The notes beneath the pieces were generated by a model. That model searched no databases. It was not told where the DNA came from and saw only the letters and a list, made by a program, of their open reading frames with translations. From Micromonospora sp. DSM 45708 (GTDB taxonomy: Bacteria > Actinomycetota > Actinomycetes > Mycobacteriales > Micromonosporaceae), in the NCBI RefSeq assembly GCF_039566955.1, contig NZ_CP154796.1:5456001-5520000 (forward strand): 64,000 bases of DNA. The letters run 5' to 3'. Shown here one piece after another: positions 50,128 through 58,781 of the stretch (position 1 is its first letter; each line of letters opens with the position of its first letter). The translations under genes were made by a program, and so were the position numbers.

Positions 50128-52098
50128 TCAGGGGGAGGTGCGGGTTTGGGCGAAGGCGGCGAACGCGGTGAGGGACTCGGGGTTGGCCAGGGCGCCCTTG
50201 GCCGCGGCGCGGTCGACCGGGGTGCCGGTCAGGATCTTCTTGACCGGCACCTCCAGCTTCTTCGCGCTCAGCGTGCGCGGCACGGCCCGGACCTGGTGGA
50301 TCTCATCCGGCACGTGCCGGGGCGACAGCGCGGTACGCAGCTCGCGGCAGATCTTCCTCCGCATCGCGTCGTCCAGTTCCAGGCCGTCCGCGAGCACCAC
50401 GAACAGCAGCAGCTCCCCCGCGCCGCCCTCGTCGTCCTCCAGGTGCACCACCACCGAGTCGACCACCTCGTCGAGCCCCTCCACCACGGAGTAGAACTCG
50501 GCCGTGCCGAGCCGCACGCCGCCCCGGTTCAGGGTGGCGTCCGACCGGCCGGTGATGACGCAGCCGCCGCGCTCGTTCACCGTGATCCAGTCGCCGTGCC
50601 GCCAGACGCCGGGATAGACCTCGAAGTACGCCTCCCGGTAGCGGACGCCGTCCGGGTCGTTCCAGAACCCGACCGGCATGCTCGGCATCGGCTCGGTGAT
50701 CACCAGCTCGCCGAGCTGACCGACCACCGCCGAGCCGTCGGCGGAGCGGGCCTCCACCTTCGCGCCCAGCGCCCGGCAGGCGATCTCACCGGCGTGCACC
50801 GGCAGCAGCGGCACCCCACCGACGAACCCGGTGCAGACGTCCGTGCCGCCGGAGAGCGACTGGAGTTGGAGACGGTCGCCGACGTTCTCGTACACCCAGG
50901 TGAAGCCCTCGGCGGGCAGCGGCGCGCCGGTCGAGCCGAGGCCACGCAGCGCGGACAGGTCGGCGATCTCCCGCGGCACCAGCCCGGCCTTGCGGCAGGC
51001 CAGCAGGAACGGGGCCGAGGTGCCGAAGTAGGTGGTGCCGGTCTCCGCCGTCAGCCGCCACAGCGCGCCCAGGTCCGGGTGGCCCGGGTTGCCGTCGAAC
51101 AACACGATCGCCGCGCCCACCGCCGGCCCGGAGACCAGGAAGTTCCACATCATCCAGCCGGTGGTGGTGAACCAGAAGAACCGGTCGGACGGGCCCAGGT
51201 CGTGATGCAACGCCAGCATCTTCAGGTGTTCGAGCAGGATGCCGCCGTGGCCGTGCACGATCGGCTTCGGCAGGCCGGTGGTGCCGGAGGAGTAGAGCAC
51301 GTAGAGCGGGTGGTCGAACGGCACCGGCGTGAACGACAGCGGCTGGTCGGTCTCCGCCGCCAGCGCCGCCCAGGAGATCGCGTCCTCCGGCGGGTCACCC
51401 GCCGGATCGAGGTACGCGATCGCGACGGTGTGCCGCAACGACGGCAGCGCGGCCCGGATGGCGGCCACCTCGGCGCGCCTGTCGACCGCCTTGTCGCCGT
51501 ACCGGTAGCCGTCCACCGCGACCAGCACCGACGGCTCGATCTGCTGCCAGCGGTCGGTGACGCTGCGGGTGCCGAACTCGGGCGCGCAGGAGGAGAAGAT
51601 CGCGCCCAGGCTCGCGGTGGCGAGCAGCAGGACGTACGTCTCCGGGATGTTCGGCGCGTACGCCGCCACCCGGTCGCCGGCGCCCACGCCGAGCCCGCGC
51701 AGGCCGACGGCCACCCGACGGACCTGATCGCGCAGCTCCGCCGCGGTGAGCGTCTCCGGCGCACGGGTCTGCCCGTGCGCGATCACCGCCGGGTCGTCGT
51801 CGCCGAGCCCCGGCATGCGCAGCACGTTCTCCGCGTAGTTGAGCGTCGCGCCGGGGAACCAGCGGGCACCGGGCATGGCCCGGTCGGCGAGCGTGACGGC
51901 CGGTGGGGTGTGCGCCACCACCTGGAAGTAGTCCCAGATCGAGCGCCAGAACGCGTCCAGGTCGGTCACCGACCACTGCCACAGCGCGTCGTAGTCGGCG
52001 AACTCCAGCCCACGGTGCTCGGCCAGCCAGCGAAGGTAGGCACCGATCCGGGACCGATCACGCACGTCGGCCGGCGGCGTCCACAGCACGTCAGACAC
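50128..52098 (-). CDS. Acetoacetyl-CoA synthetase
   Basis: 656 residues from the GTG at 52096-52098, with GGAGG 7 nt upstream. ANL-superfamily ligase that activates acetoacetate to its CoA thioester. Seen: N-terminal acetyl-CoA-synthetase-type lid (YDALWQWSVTDLDAFWRSIWDYF core), ATP motif YSSGTTGLPKPIVHG, GYRYGDKAVDRR, TTTGWMMWN and the catalytic Lys region TLSAKKLEVPVKK. The GTTYFGTSAPFLLAC segment and the length fit acetoacetyl-CoA rather than acetyl-CoA synthetase. Confidence 0.92.
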   Translation of the reverse strand: MSDVLWTPPADVRDRSRIGAYLRWLAEHRGLEFADYDALWQWSVTDLDAFWRSIWDYFQVVAHTPPAVTLADRAMPGARWFPGATLNYAENVLRMPGLGDDDPAVIAHGQTRAPETLTAAELRDQVRRVAVGLRGLGVGAGDRVAAYAPNIPETYVLLLATASLGAIFSSCAPEFGTRSVTDRWQQIEPSVLVAVDGYRYGDKAVDRRAEVAAIRAALPSLRHTVAIAYLDPAGDPPEDAISWAALAAETDQPLSFTPVPFDHPLYVLYSSGTTGLPKPIVHGHGGILLEHLKMLALHHDLGPSDRFFWFTTTGWMMWNFLVSGPAVGAAIVLFDGNPGHPDLGALWRLTAETGTTYFGTSAPFLLACRKAGLVPREIADLSALRGLGSTGAPLPAEGFTWVYENVGDRLQLQSLSGGTDVCTGFVGGVPLLPVHAGEIACRALGAKVEARSADGSAVVGQLGELVITEPMPSMPVGFWNDPDGVRYREAYFEVYPGVWRHGDWITVNERGGCVITGRSDATLNRGGVRLGTAEFYSVVEGLDEVVDSVVVHLEDDEGGAGELLLFVVLADGLELDDAMRRKICRELRTALSPRHVPDEIHQVRAVPRTLSAKKLEVPVKKILTGTPVDRAAAKGALANPESLTAFAAFAQTRTSP

Positions 52099-52252
52099 GT
52101 TCCACCCTCCCTGAAGGCCCGGCACGACACTGTGCATGGGCCGTGGCGCCATCTTGCCCTACCTCGTGCCGCCATTCTCCGCACCCGGCACCGGCTGCGG
52201 GGCGTGCCCGCGCCACACCCCGCACCCCTGCCCCATGTGGGCCGGCTCCGTC

Positions 52253-52768
52253 TCAGGCGGTGCGGTGGGCCTGGATGGCGCGACGGCGGGCCAGCCGGTG
52301 GGCACGCCGGATCTCCGCCTCCCGGAACCGGCGCTCGTCGTCGGACGTCTCCGGCAGCACCGGGCGGACCGGGCGCGGCGCGCCGCCGACGTCCACGCCC
52401 ACGAAGACCAGGTACGCGGTGGCGACCCGCACCGGCTCGTCCTCGGCCGAGTCCCAGCGCTCGGCGACCACCCGCACCCCCACCTCCATCGAGGTGCTGC
52501 CGGTCCAGTTGACCTGGGCGTGGGCGTGCACGAGATCGCCCACCCGGACCGGCTCGGAGAAGACGATCTCGTCGATGGAGGCGGTGACCGCGGTGCCGCC
52601 GCTGTGCCGGGCCGCCGCCGCGCCGGCCACGTCGTCGACGAACTTCATCAGTACCCCACCGTGCACGGTCCCGTACAGATTGACATCGACAGCGGTCATG
52701 ATGCGACTGAGCGTGACGCGGGAGTACGAGGTCGGCTTACCCGGCGGGACCGCGGGATGATCTGTCAT
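52253..52768 (-). CDS. Acyl-CoA thioesterase, hotdog fold
   Basis: 171 residues, ATG start. Single hotdog domain of the YciA/BFIT type: GTVHGGVLMKFVDDVAGAAAARH provides the hotdog helix with Asp, then VHAHAQVNWTGSTSMEVGVRV and the VATAYLVFVGVD strand. The Arg/Glu-rich C-terminal tail is variable. Hydrolyses acyl-CoA thioesters; chain length cannot be inferred. Lies 154 nt upstream of the acetoacetyl-CoA synthetase on the same strand, so the two may be linked in ketone-body or fatty-acid metabolism. Confidence 0.88.
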   Translation of the reverse strand: MTDHPAVPPGKPTSYSRVTLSRIMTAVDVNLYGTVHGGVLMKFVDDVAGAAAARHSGGTAVTASIDEIVFSEPVRVGDLVHAHAQVNWTGSTSMEVGVRVVAERWDSAEDEPVRVATAYLVFVGVDVGGAPRPVRPVLPETSDDERRFREAEIRRAHRLARRRAIQAHRTA

Positions 52769-52791
52769 GGCGAAAACGGTACGGTGCGCGG

Positions 52792-53445
52792 ATGCGACAT
52801 CTCTGGAGCTTCCTCGCCGGGTTGGTGGTGGCGCCCGTCACCTGGGTGTTCGTCACACTCGGTCAGGACGGATCTGGGCGGACCGTCAACCGCTGGGTGG
52901 AGATCGGTACGTACAGCACCCCCAACCTGATCGAACCGGCCGTCTACCTCGGCGTCGCCGGCATCCTGCTCGGCCTGCTCGGCACGCTGCGTTTCTCGCC
53001 GCTCGGCCCGCTCGTGGCCGGGCTGCTGCTCACCGCACCGTACGTGGGGCTGTTCGTCGCGCCCTTCACCGTGCGGGACCGGATCCCCGGCGACCTGAAG
53101 CTGCTCGGTGACCCGCTGCCGCTGCGCCAGCCGCTGGACAACGGCACGCTGTTCCTCATCGGCATGCTGCTGCTGATGGCCGTGTTCAGCGGCGGGCGGT
53201 GGCGTCGTCGACCCACGCCGGAGGCGGCCGGGGCGGAGCTGACCCCGGCCGGCACCCCGGCCGAGTCCGAGCCCGCGCTCACCGGCTGGTCCGCGCCGGC
53301 CCCGGCGAAGGACCCGGACACCGCCCCGCTCACGCTGGCCTATCCCGAAACCCCGACCGAACCCCTGCCCCGCCGTACCGGCGGCGAGTCGCCCTGGTCG
53401 GCGCCGCCGCGCGCCGGCAACCGCCCGGACGACGAACTCCGCTGA
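52792..53445 (+). CDS. Membrane protein with about four spans and Pro-rich tail
   Basis: 217 residues, ATG start. Hydrophobic spans at about 5-25, 50-68, 72-92 and 118-133, then a Pro/Ala/Thr-rich cytoplasmic tail (ELTPAGTPAESEPALTGWSAP). Divergent from the thioesterase across 23 nt. A TACGGT 6 nt before the ATG suggests a leaderless start. No family or activity recognised. Confidence 0.7.
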   Translation: MRHLWSFLAGLVVAPVTWVFVTLGQDGSGRTVNRWVEIGTYSTPNLIEPAVYLGVAGILLGLLGTLRFSPLGPLVAGLLLTAPYVGLFVAPFTVRDRIPGDLKLLGDPLPLRQPLDNGTLFLIGMLLLMAVFSGGRWRRRPTPEAAGAELTPAGTPAESEPALTGWSAPAPAKDPDTAPLTLAYPETPTEPLPRRTGGESPWSAPPRAGNRPDDELR

Positions 53446-53452
53446 CCGCCCC

Positions 53453-53486
53453 CGGGTGGGCCGGCCGGCCCCGGTCGACCCACCCG
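53453..53486 (+). terminator. Terminator hairpin after the Pro-rich membrane protein
   Basis: 8-bp stem CGGGTGGG (53453-53460) and CCCACCCG (53479-53486) around an internal CCGGCCGG, 7 nt after the stop codon. No T-run. It separates the upstream gene from the ATPase operon that begins at 53578. Confidence 0.6.
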
Positions 53487-53577
53487 TTCCGGGGCGCGGC
53501 GACGCCTCGGCCGAGTCGGATCTCGGACCCCGGCCGCGGTACCCACGGATGAGTGACTGTCACTACAGTCAGCCGTT

Positions 53578-54423
53578 ATGCCGCTGCCTTCCGTCAGAAC
53601 ACGACGGGTCGTCGGCGTGGCCACGGTCGTCCTGGCCGCCGCTCTCCTCGCCACCGGCGTCCACCTGGCGACCCGGGGTGACCCCCCGGTCGACGACGGC
53701 ACCCGGGTCTGGTGCCTGTCGACCGGCCACCGTGCGGATCTGGTGGACGCCGCCCGCGCGCTCGACCTCGCCACCCCCGGCCCGGCCGAGGGGCAGCTGA
53801 GCTGGTCCGGCCGCCACGGCAGCCCCGAGCAGTGGCGGGCCGCCCGGCGCGCCGACTTCGACCGCACCTGCCGTGCGCTGACGGCCGCCGCCCGGTCGGA
53901 GCGGGCCGGCGCCGGCACGCCGCCGCCGTCACCCTGGGCCACCCTCCTTCCGTCGATCCTGCTGGCCGCCGCCAGCGCCGCGCTGGCCGGCTGGTTCAGT
54001 CGCCGGTCGGCCACCGCGGGCATCCGGCGGACGGAGGCGGACGCGCTGCGCACGGCGGCCCGGGAGTACGCGCTGGCCGTCGAGCCACTGCTGTCGCACG
54101 TGGAACGGGTCACGCCGGGTCCGTTCCCGGGAGTCGACGGCATCCGGGCCCGGCGGCGGGAACTGGCCAGCCGGTTGCACGCGGTGACCGGCGCGCATCC
54201 GCGCTGGCGGCTGGCCCGGCGGCTGGGTGACGCGCTCGACTCGTCCGCCGGCCCGCTGCACGACGTGCCGCGCGGCGGTGCGGCGGACGATCCCCGGCGC
54301 GCCGAGTGGGTGCGCGGGCAACGCACCGAACTGAGCCGGCTGGAGGCGCAGGTGGAGCAGGTGGCCCAGGCGGTGGAGAATCCCGGGCTGGTCCCGGGCC
54401 GCACCCCGGCGGGCGTACGGTGA
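53578..54423 (+). CDS. Membrane protein with two spans, first gene of the ATPase operon
   Basis: 281 residues, ATG start. One span near the N-terminus (GVATVVLAAALLATGVHLA), a short external loop with two cysteines (VWCLSTG, RTCRAL), a second span (LLPSILLAAASAALAGWF), then about 130 cytoplasmic residues rich in helix and Arg/Glu (RLHAVTGAHPRWRLARRLGDAL, WVRGQRTELSRLEAQVEQVAQAVE). Family unknown. Preceded by TACAGT 8 nt before the ATG and by the dyad GTGACTGTCAC. Its stop overlaps the next GTG, so it may tether the ATPases to the membrane. Confidence 0.7.
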   Translation: MPLPSVRTRRVVGVATVVLAAALLATGVHLATRGDPPVDDGTRVWCLSTGHRADLVDAARALDLATPGPAEGQLSWSGRHGSPEQWRAARRADFDRTCRALTAAARSERAGAGTPPPSPWATLLPSILLAAASAALAGWFSRRSATAGIRRTEADALRTAAREYALAVEPLLSHVERVTPGPFPGVDGIRARRRELASRLHAVTGAHPRWRLARRLGDALDSSAGPLHDVPRGGAADDPRRAEWVRGQRTELSRLEAQVEQVAQAVENPGLVPGRTPAGVR

Positions 54424-55349
54424 CCCCCCGGCCGCCCGACGCGCCACCGCCGGCGCCGGGTCACCCGCCGAATCCGTTCGCGGTGCCCAGGCTGGGCAGC
54501 ACCGACCCGCTCAACCCGATCTGGTACGCCGAACACGTCCACTACTACGTCCCGGTCGACAACACCGAGGCGTCCTTCGAGCACTGTCAGAGGATGTTCG
54601 AGGACGTCGCCCCCCTGCACCACGAGGGCCGGCTGGTGCTGGTCCGGGGCGAACGGGGATGCGGGAAGACCGCGCTGGTCAACCGGTGCGCGCACTGGCT
54701 GCGCGACCGGCTCGGCCGGGACGGGCTGCGGGCGGAGGTGGTCAACCTGCGCCAGGAGGCCCACGAGAACGACCCGATCCCGACCCGGCGCGGCGACACC
54801 TGCCGGGCGCTGCTCGACAAGCTGAACGAGCGGCAACTGCTGCGGCACAACCTGGCGTACGAGATGCGCGACAGGCCCGACGACGCGTACCGCAACCTGC
54901 CCGGCTGCCTGGAAGACGAGCAGGCGCTGATCGTGCTGCTGCCGCCGGTGGAACTCCTCGACGAGCTGCACTACTACGCGGCGCGGGCGCCCCGGCGGAT
55001 GGTCTTCCTCGCCGAGACCACCGCCGCACTCGAACGCCGGGACCGGGACGCGCTGGGTCGCCACACCGTCCACCTGGAGGTTGACGGCTTCGACCACGAG
55101 CACGCGGCACGCTTCGCCGCCGACCGGCTCGACCGGCTGCCACCCGGGCTGCTCCCGCCCCTGGCGGACACCGCACTCCAGGAGTACATAGACGACGGCA
55201 GATTGGCAACGATCCGCGAGATGCAATGGTTACTCTTCGGCGTTTACGAGACACTACGTGTGCAAGATGACCGACCCAACCAGGTGACCTGGCAGGATCT
55301 GGCCCGACACTTCATGAGAGAAGCCCGCCGCCTCAGGGAGCAGCCTTGA
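54420..55349 (+). CDS. Small P-loop ATPase
   Basis: 309 residues, GTG overlapping the upstream stop (GTGA). A Pro-rich N-terminus (about 40 residues) is followed by YYVPVDNTEASFEHCQRMF and a Walker A motif GERGCGKT (77-84). The expected Walker B strand reads RRMVFLAETTAA, with Glu but not the usual DE pair, so hydrolysis may be weak. The rest resembles an AAA/STAND-type core (LEVDGFDHEHAARFAADRL) and a C-terminal winged-helix-like part. No family name is certain. Overlaps the next ATPase by one base (TGATG), implying a complex of the two. Confidence 0.75.
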   Translation: MTPRPPDAPPPAPGHPPNPFAVPRLGSTDPLNPIWYAEHVHYYVPVDNTEASFEHCQRMFEDVAPLHHEGRLVLVRGERGCGKTALVNRCAHWLRDRLGRDGLRAEVVNLRQEAHENDPIPTRRGDTCRALLDKLNERQLLRHNLAYEMRDRPDDAYRNLPGCLEDEQALIVLLPPVELLDELHYYAARAPRRMVFLAETTAALERRDRDALGRHTVHLEVDGFDHEHAARFAADRLDRLPPGLLPPLADTALQEYIDDGRLATIREMQWLLFGVYETLRVQDDRPNQVTWQDLARHFMREARRLREQP

Positions 55350-57610
55350 TGGACGCGTACGACCCGGCCCCGATCGGCGAGGCGAACCCCTACCCGTCGA
55401 GCGCCGTGGCGCAGGTCGCCGACACCGGGTCGACCGTCTACACCATTCCCACCGTGGCGGTCCGCCGGGCCACCACCGCGATGGACGGCTACCTCGACGC
55501 GCTGCGGGTCGCGCCGCAGACGCCGGCCGGTCGGGTGGTGGCCGTGGTGGGCGACTACGGCACCGGCAAGACCCACCTCGCGTCCTACCTGGTCCGTCAC
55601 GCGGCCGACCGCCTCGACGGCGACCTCCAGTCGATCTACCTGACCGCCCCGCCGGACACCTTCGTCTCGCTGTACCGCACCTTCGCCGACAAGCTCGCCG
55701 ACCGCCGGGAGGTGGTGCACCGGCGCGTCCGCGGCCTGTACGCCGACATCCTCGCCGTCGAGCTGCGCCGGTCCCGGGTCACCGAACCCCTGGCCGAGCA
55801 ACTGCTCGCGGGCACCCTGGACCCGGTCGCCGTGGTGGACACGTTCAACATGATGGAGAGCCAACTGCTCGGGCAGTTACGCGACCGGCTGCGCGAGGTC
55901 ACCGAGAACGCCGAGTTCGCCCGCGCCCTGACGCTGCTGCTGCGCGGCGGGTTCGAGGACCAGGTCTGGGAGTGGATCGCCGGTCGACCGCCGGCCGACG
56001 TGCTCCGCGAGCGGGGGATCACCGGCACGCTCACCGGCAGCGAGGCCACCGCGCTCCAGGCGATGGGCGTCTTCGCTTTGCTGATCGGCTACGGCCCGAA
56101 CCCGTTCGTCCTGGTCATCGACGAGTTGGATCAGCTACTCACCGCCGCCGGCCGGCGGGAGGACGAAGCCCTCGACGCGTTCAAGGAGATGCTGCGGGTC
56201 TTCGCCGCCTCCAACACGTTCCTGCTCCTCGCCGGGCTGCCCGACCTGCTCAGCACGCTGCGCCGCGACGTGCGGGACCGCAGCGGCGAGCAGATCACGA
56301 TGACCCCGCTCGGCACGGCCGACGTGCTCGACTACGTGCTGCGGCGGCAGCGGGGCCGACTGGAACCGTTCAGCGAGACGACCGTCGGGCAGCTCGTCGA
56401 GCTGGCCAACGGGGTCCCCCGGGGCGTCATCTCGCTCTGTCACCGGCTCTGGCGCCGGGCCCGCGACCAGGGTGGCCCGGTCACCTCCGTGATGGTCCGG
56501 GAGGCGGCCCGCGAGCTGTACGGGGGCGTCGGCGCGCAGAACATCCTCGCCGAGATCCGTCGGGTGCTGGTGAGCACCGGCCACGAGAACTTCCGACCGG
56601 ACTACTTCCCCACCGACAACCCGGACAGCCGCATCGACTACTGGATCCCGGCCGGCCGGGACGACGCCGGCTGCGGCATCCTGTTCTCCGGCCCGCTGCT
56701 GGAGGAGAGCGACGCCGCCCGGGTGGAGACCCGGGCCCGGATCAGCCACGCGCACCGCGACTGCGAACTGCTGCTCATCGTGCTGGAGCCGGTGCCCGAG
56801 CGTTTCCTCCCCCGGATCCGCGAGGCCGTCGGCCGGGAGCCGCTGCTCTACCGCCCCCGGTCGTTCGCCGACCAGCTCGCCGCCGAGGTGACGTCGATGA
56901 CCGGGCGGCTCGAGGAGCGCTACCCGGCCGACGGGCCGCTGGTTCCGCTGGCCCCGCACATGGCCCGGCTGGACCGCCGCCAGTCGGCCACCCAGCACCT
57001 GCTCGGCCTGCTCACCGGCTCGCTCAGCGACCTGCGGGCCCAGAACGACGAGCACCTGGCCGCGATCCGCCGGGAACTGCGCGAGCTGCAACGCTGGCCG
57101 GTCCCGCCCGGCGACCGCCGCAACGGCGACGACCTCGCCGACCTGCCGACGCCGGTGACCGAGCTGTTCGACCGCGCCTTCGCCGTGGTCGACCTGCGCA
57201 CACCGGTCGGCGTGCTGTTCCGGCGGGCGTTCGTCGAGGACGAGGGGGGCCGCGGCGCCCGGCAGGCGGTCCGGGCCCGGGTCCGGACCCCGGAGGTCCA
57301 GTCGGCGGTCGGGGTCGCCGCACTGCTGAACGCGCTCGTCGAGGCGTTCGGGTTGGCCGTGGCCGAGTGGTACCGTGCGGCCCGCCAGCGCCCCGACGGC
57401 CCCGCCGCCTACCAGTGGGACCGGCTCAACGAGATGTGCCTGATCTTCGACGCCGTGCACGAGTACCTGCCCGTCCGGCAGCTCCGTGGCGCGCGGGAAC
57501 TCGTCGACGACGACGTACGCCGGCCGGAATCGGCCGGCGACGTGCTGACCGACTTCAGCGCGCGGGTGCGCCGGGAGCTGGTGACCGCGCTGACCGACGA
57601 CGCGGCCTGA
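55349..57610 (+). CDS. Large P-loop ATPase (AAA/ORC-like), unassigned
   Basis: 753 residues, ATG start. Walker A GDYGTGKT (68-75), Walker B FVLVIDELDQLL (Asp258, Glu259), then a sensor-like LLLAGLPDLLSTLRRDVRDR and a winged-helix-like region. About residues 390-520 hold a separate module (HENFRPDYFPTDNPDSRIDYWIPAG and RISHAHRDCELLLIVLEP) that may be a restriction-like or DNA-handling fold, but I cannot prove it. The C-terminal 170 residues are helical (ELVTALTDDAA at the end). Third gene of a three-gene operon; its last 56 bp overlap the converging antiporter gene. Confidence 0.75.
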   Translation: MDAYDPAPIGEANPYPSSAVAQVADTGSTVYTIPTVAVRRATTAMDGYLDALRVAPQTPAGRVVAVVGDYGTGKTHLASYLVRHAADRLDGDLQSIYLTAPPDTFVSLYRTFADKLADRREVVHRRVRGLYADILAVELRRSRVTEPLAEQLLAGTLDPVAVVDTFNMMESQLLGQLRDRLREVTENAEFARALTLLLRGGFEDQVWEWIAGRPPADVLRERGITGTLTGSEATALQAMGVFALLIGYGPNPFVLVIDELDQLLTAAGRREDEALDAFKEMLRVFAASNTFLLLAGLPDLLSTLRRDVRDRSGEQITMTPLGTADVLDYVLRRQRGRLEPFSETTVGQLVELANGVPRGVISLCHRLWRRARDQGGPVTSVMVREAARELYGGVGAQNILAEIRRVLVSTGHENFRPDYFPTDNPDSRIDYWIPAGRDDAGCGILFSGPLLEESDAARVETRARISHAHRDCELLLIVLEPVPERFLPRIREAVGREPLLYRPRSFADQLAAEVTSMTGRLEERYPADGPLVPLAPHMARLDRRQSATQHLLGLLTGSLSDLRAQNDEHLAAIRRELRELQRWPVPPGDRRNGDDLADLPTPVTELFDRAFAVVDLRTPVGVLFRRAFVEDEGGRGARQAVRARVRTPEVQSAVGVAALLNALVEAFGLAVAEWYRAARQRPDGPAAYQWDRLNEMCLIFDAVHEYLPVRQLRGARELVDDDVRRPESAGDVLTDFSARVRRELVTALTDDAA

Positions 57611-58781
57611 CCGGCGACGCCGACCCCGCGGGCGTCGTCCCCGGACCGTCCCGGCCGGACGCCTCACGCAGGCCGTTGGTCACCGCGTGCACCAGGTTGA
57701 CGACGAGGATCGCCGGCGCCACCACGGCGACCGTGCCGACGAACTGCCGTTGCAGCACCAGGGCCAGGATGACCGCGGTGATGCCGTTCTGCTGGCCGAG
57801 CAGCACGTCGAGGCGGTCGGAGGCGGGGAGCCGGGCACAGATCACGGACGCCACCACCACGTGCGCCGCCACGGCGGCCAGCCCCAGCACCACACCCGGC
57901 ACCGGGTCCACGCCACCGACCAGGACCAACCCGAGCGCGAACGTGGCGGCCAGGAACGCCCCGCGGGTCAGCAGGTCGAGCACCCGCCCGATCGGGGGGC
58001 GGTAGAACAACCCGGCCACGGCGAGCCCGAGCAGCAGGAACTGGGTGACCGCCAGCACGGCGAGCCCGAGCAGGACGACGAGCTGACCGGCGGTCACCGC
58101 CCGGCCGACCCACCGGGCCCGGGTGGCCGCCCGGCGGTGGAGGAGCCGGGTACCCCACCAGGCCACCGCGGCGACGGCGGCGAGCAGCGCGTTCCGCGCC
58201 AGGGAGAGCGTGAACCCGCCCAGGTCCGCCGCCGTCGGGCCGGCCGGACCGCCGGGCAGCGCGGGGACCACCCAGGCGGCGGCGTACACGGTCAGCAGCA
58301 CGGTGACCGGGTCGTCGAACGACGCCCACGCGGACAGGATCGACTCGGCCTGGACGGACATCCGCGAGCGGAGCCGGGTCGCCGCGAACGACAACGGGTC
58401 GATCTGGGCGACCGCCACCCCGAGCACCAGGAACGCGGGCCGACCGAACGCGAGGTACATCACCGCCGAGATCAGTGCCGCCTTGACCAGCACACCGACG
58501 GTGACCGCCAGGACCACCAGCCGCAGGTTCCGCCGGGCCGCCGCGAGGTCGATGCCGTGGGTGCTGGCGAACAGGCCGACCGCCAGCAGCGCGGTGGCCA
58601 CCGTCAGGTACCCGTCGGAGCGGTGGACGCCGGTCCAGCCCTGCCCGGCCGCCAACGCCCAACCGGCGGTCGCGACCAGCACGAACAGGGCGCTGCGCCG
58701 CAGCGACGGCAGGACCGCCTCGACCACCCGGGCCCGGCGGTCGGCGGGACCCGGCCCGGCCCCGCCCGGCGGCACGCTCAT
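57555..58781 (-). CDS. Cation:proton antiporter (NhaP-like)
   Basis: 408 residues, ATG start. About eleven to twelve hydrophobic spans. The ion-binding region is visible in VAVAQIDPLSFAATRLRSR and SAWASFDDPVTVLL, the last with the double Asp of CPA1-type antiporters. The C-terminal 35 residues are a basic Pro/Arg/Ser tail that is read through the 3' end of the converging ATPase gene. ATG overlaps the stop of the upstream 339-residue gene (ATGA). Ion specificity unknown. Confidence 0.85.
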   Translation of the reverse strand: MSVPPGGAGPGPADRRARVVEAVLPSLRRSALFVLVATAGWALAAGQGWTGVHRSDGYLTVATALLAVGLFASTHGIDLAAARRNLRLVVLAVTVGVLVKAALISAVMYLAFGRPAFLVLGVAVAQIDPLSFAATRLRSRMSVQAESILSAWASFDDPVTVLLTVYAAAWVVPALPGGPAGPTAADLGGFTLSLARNALLAAVAAVAWWGTRLLHRRAATRARWVGRAVTAGQLVVLLGLAVLAVTQFLLLGLAVAGLFYRPPIGRVLDLLTRGAFLAATFALGLVLVGGVDPVPGVVLGLAAVAAHVVVASVICARLPASDRLDVLLGQQNGITAVILALVLQRQFVGTVAVVAPAILVVNLVHAVTNGLREASGRDGPGTTPAGSASPVRPRRRSARSPAPGAPAR

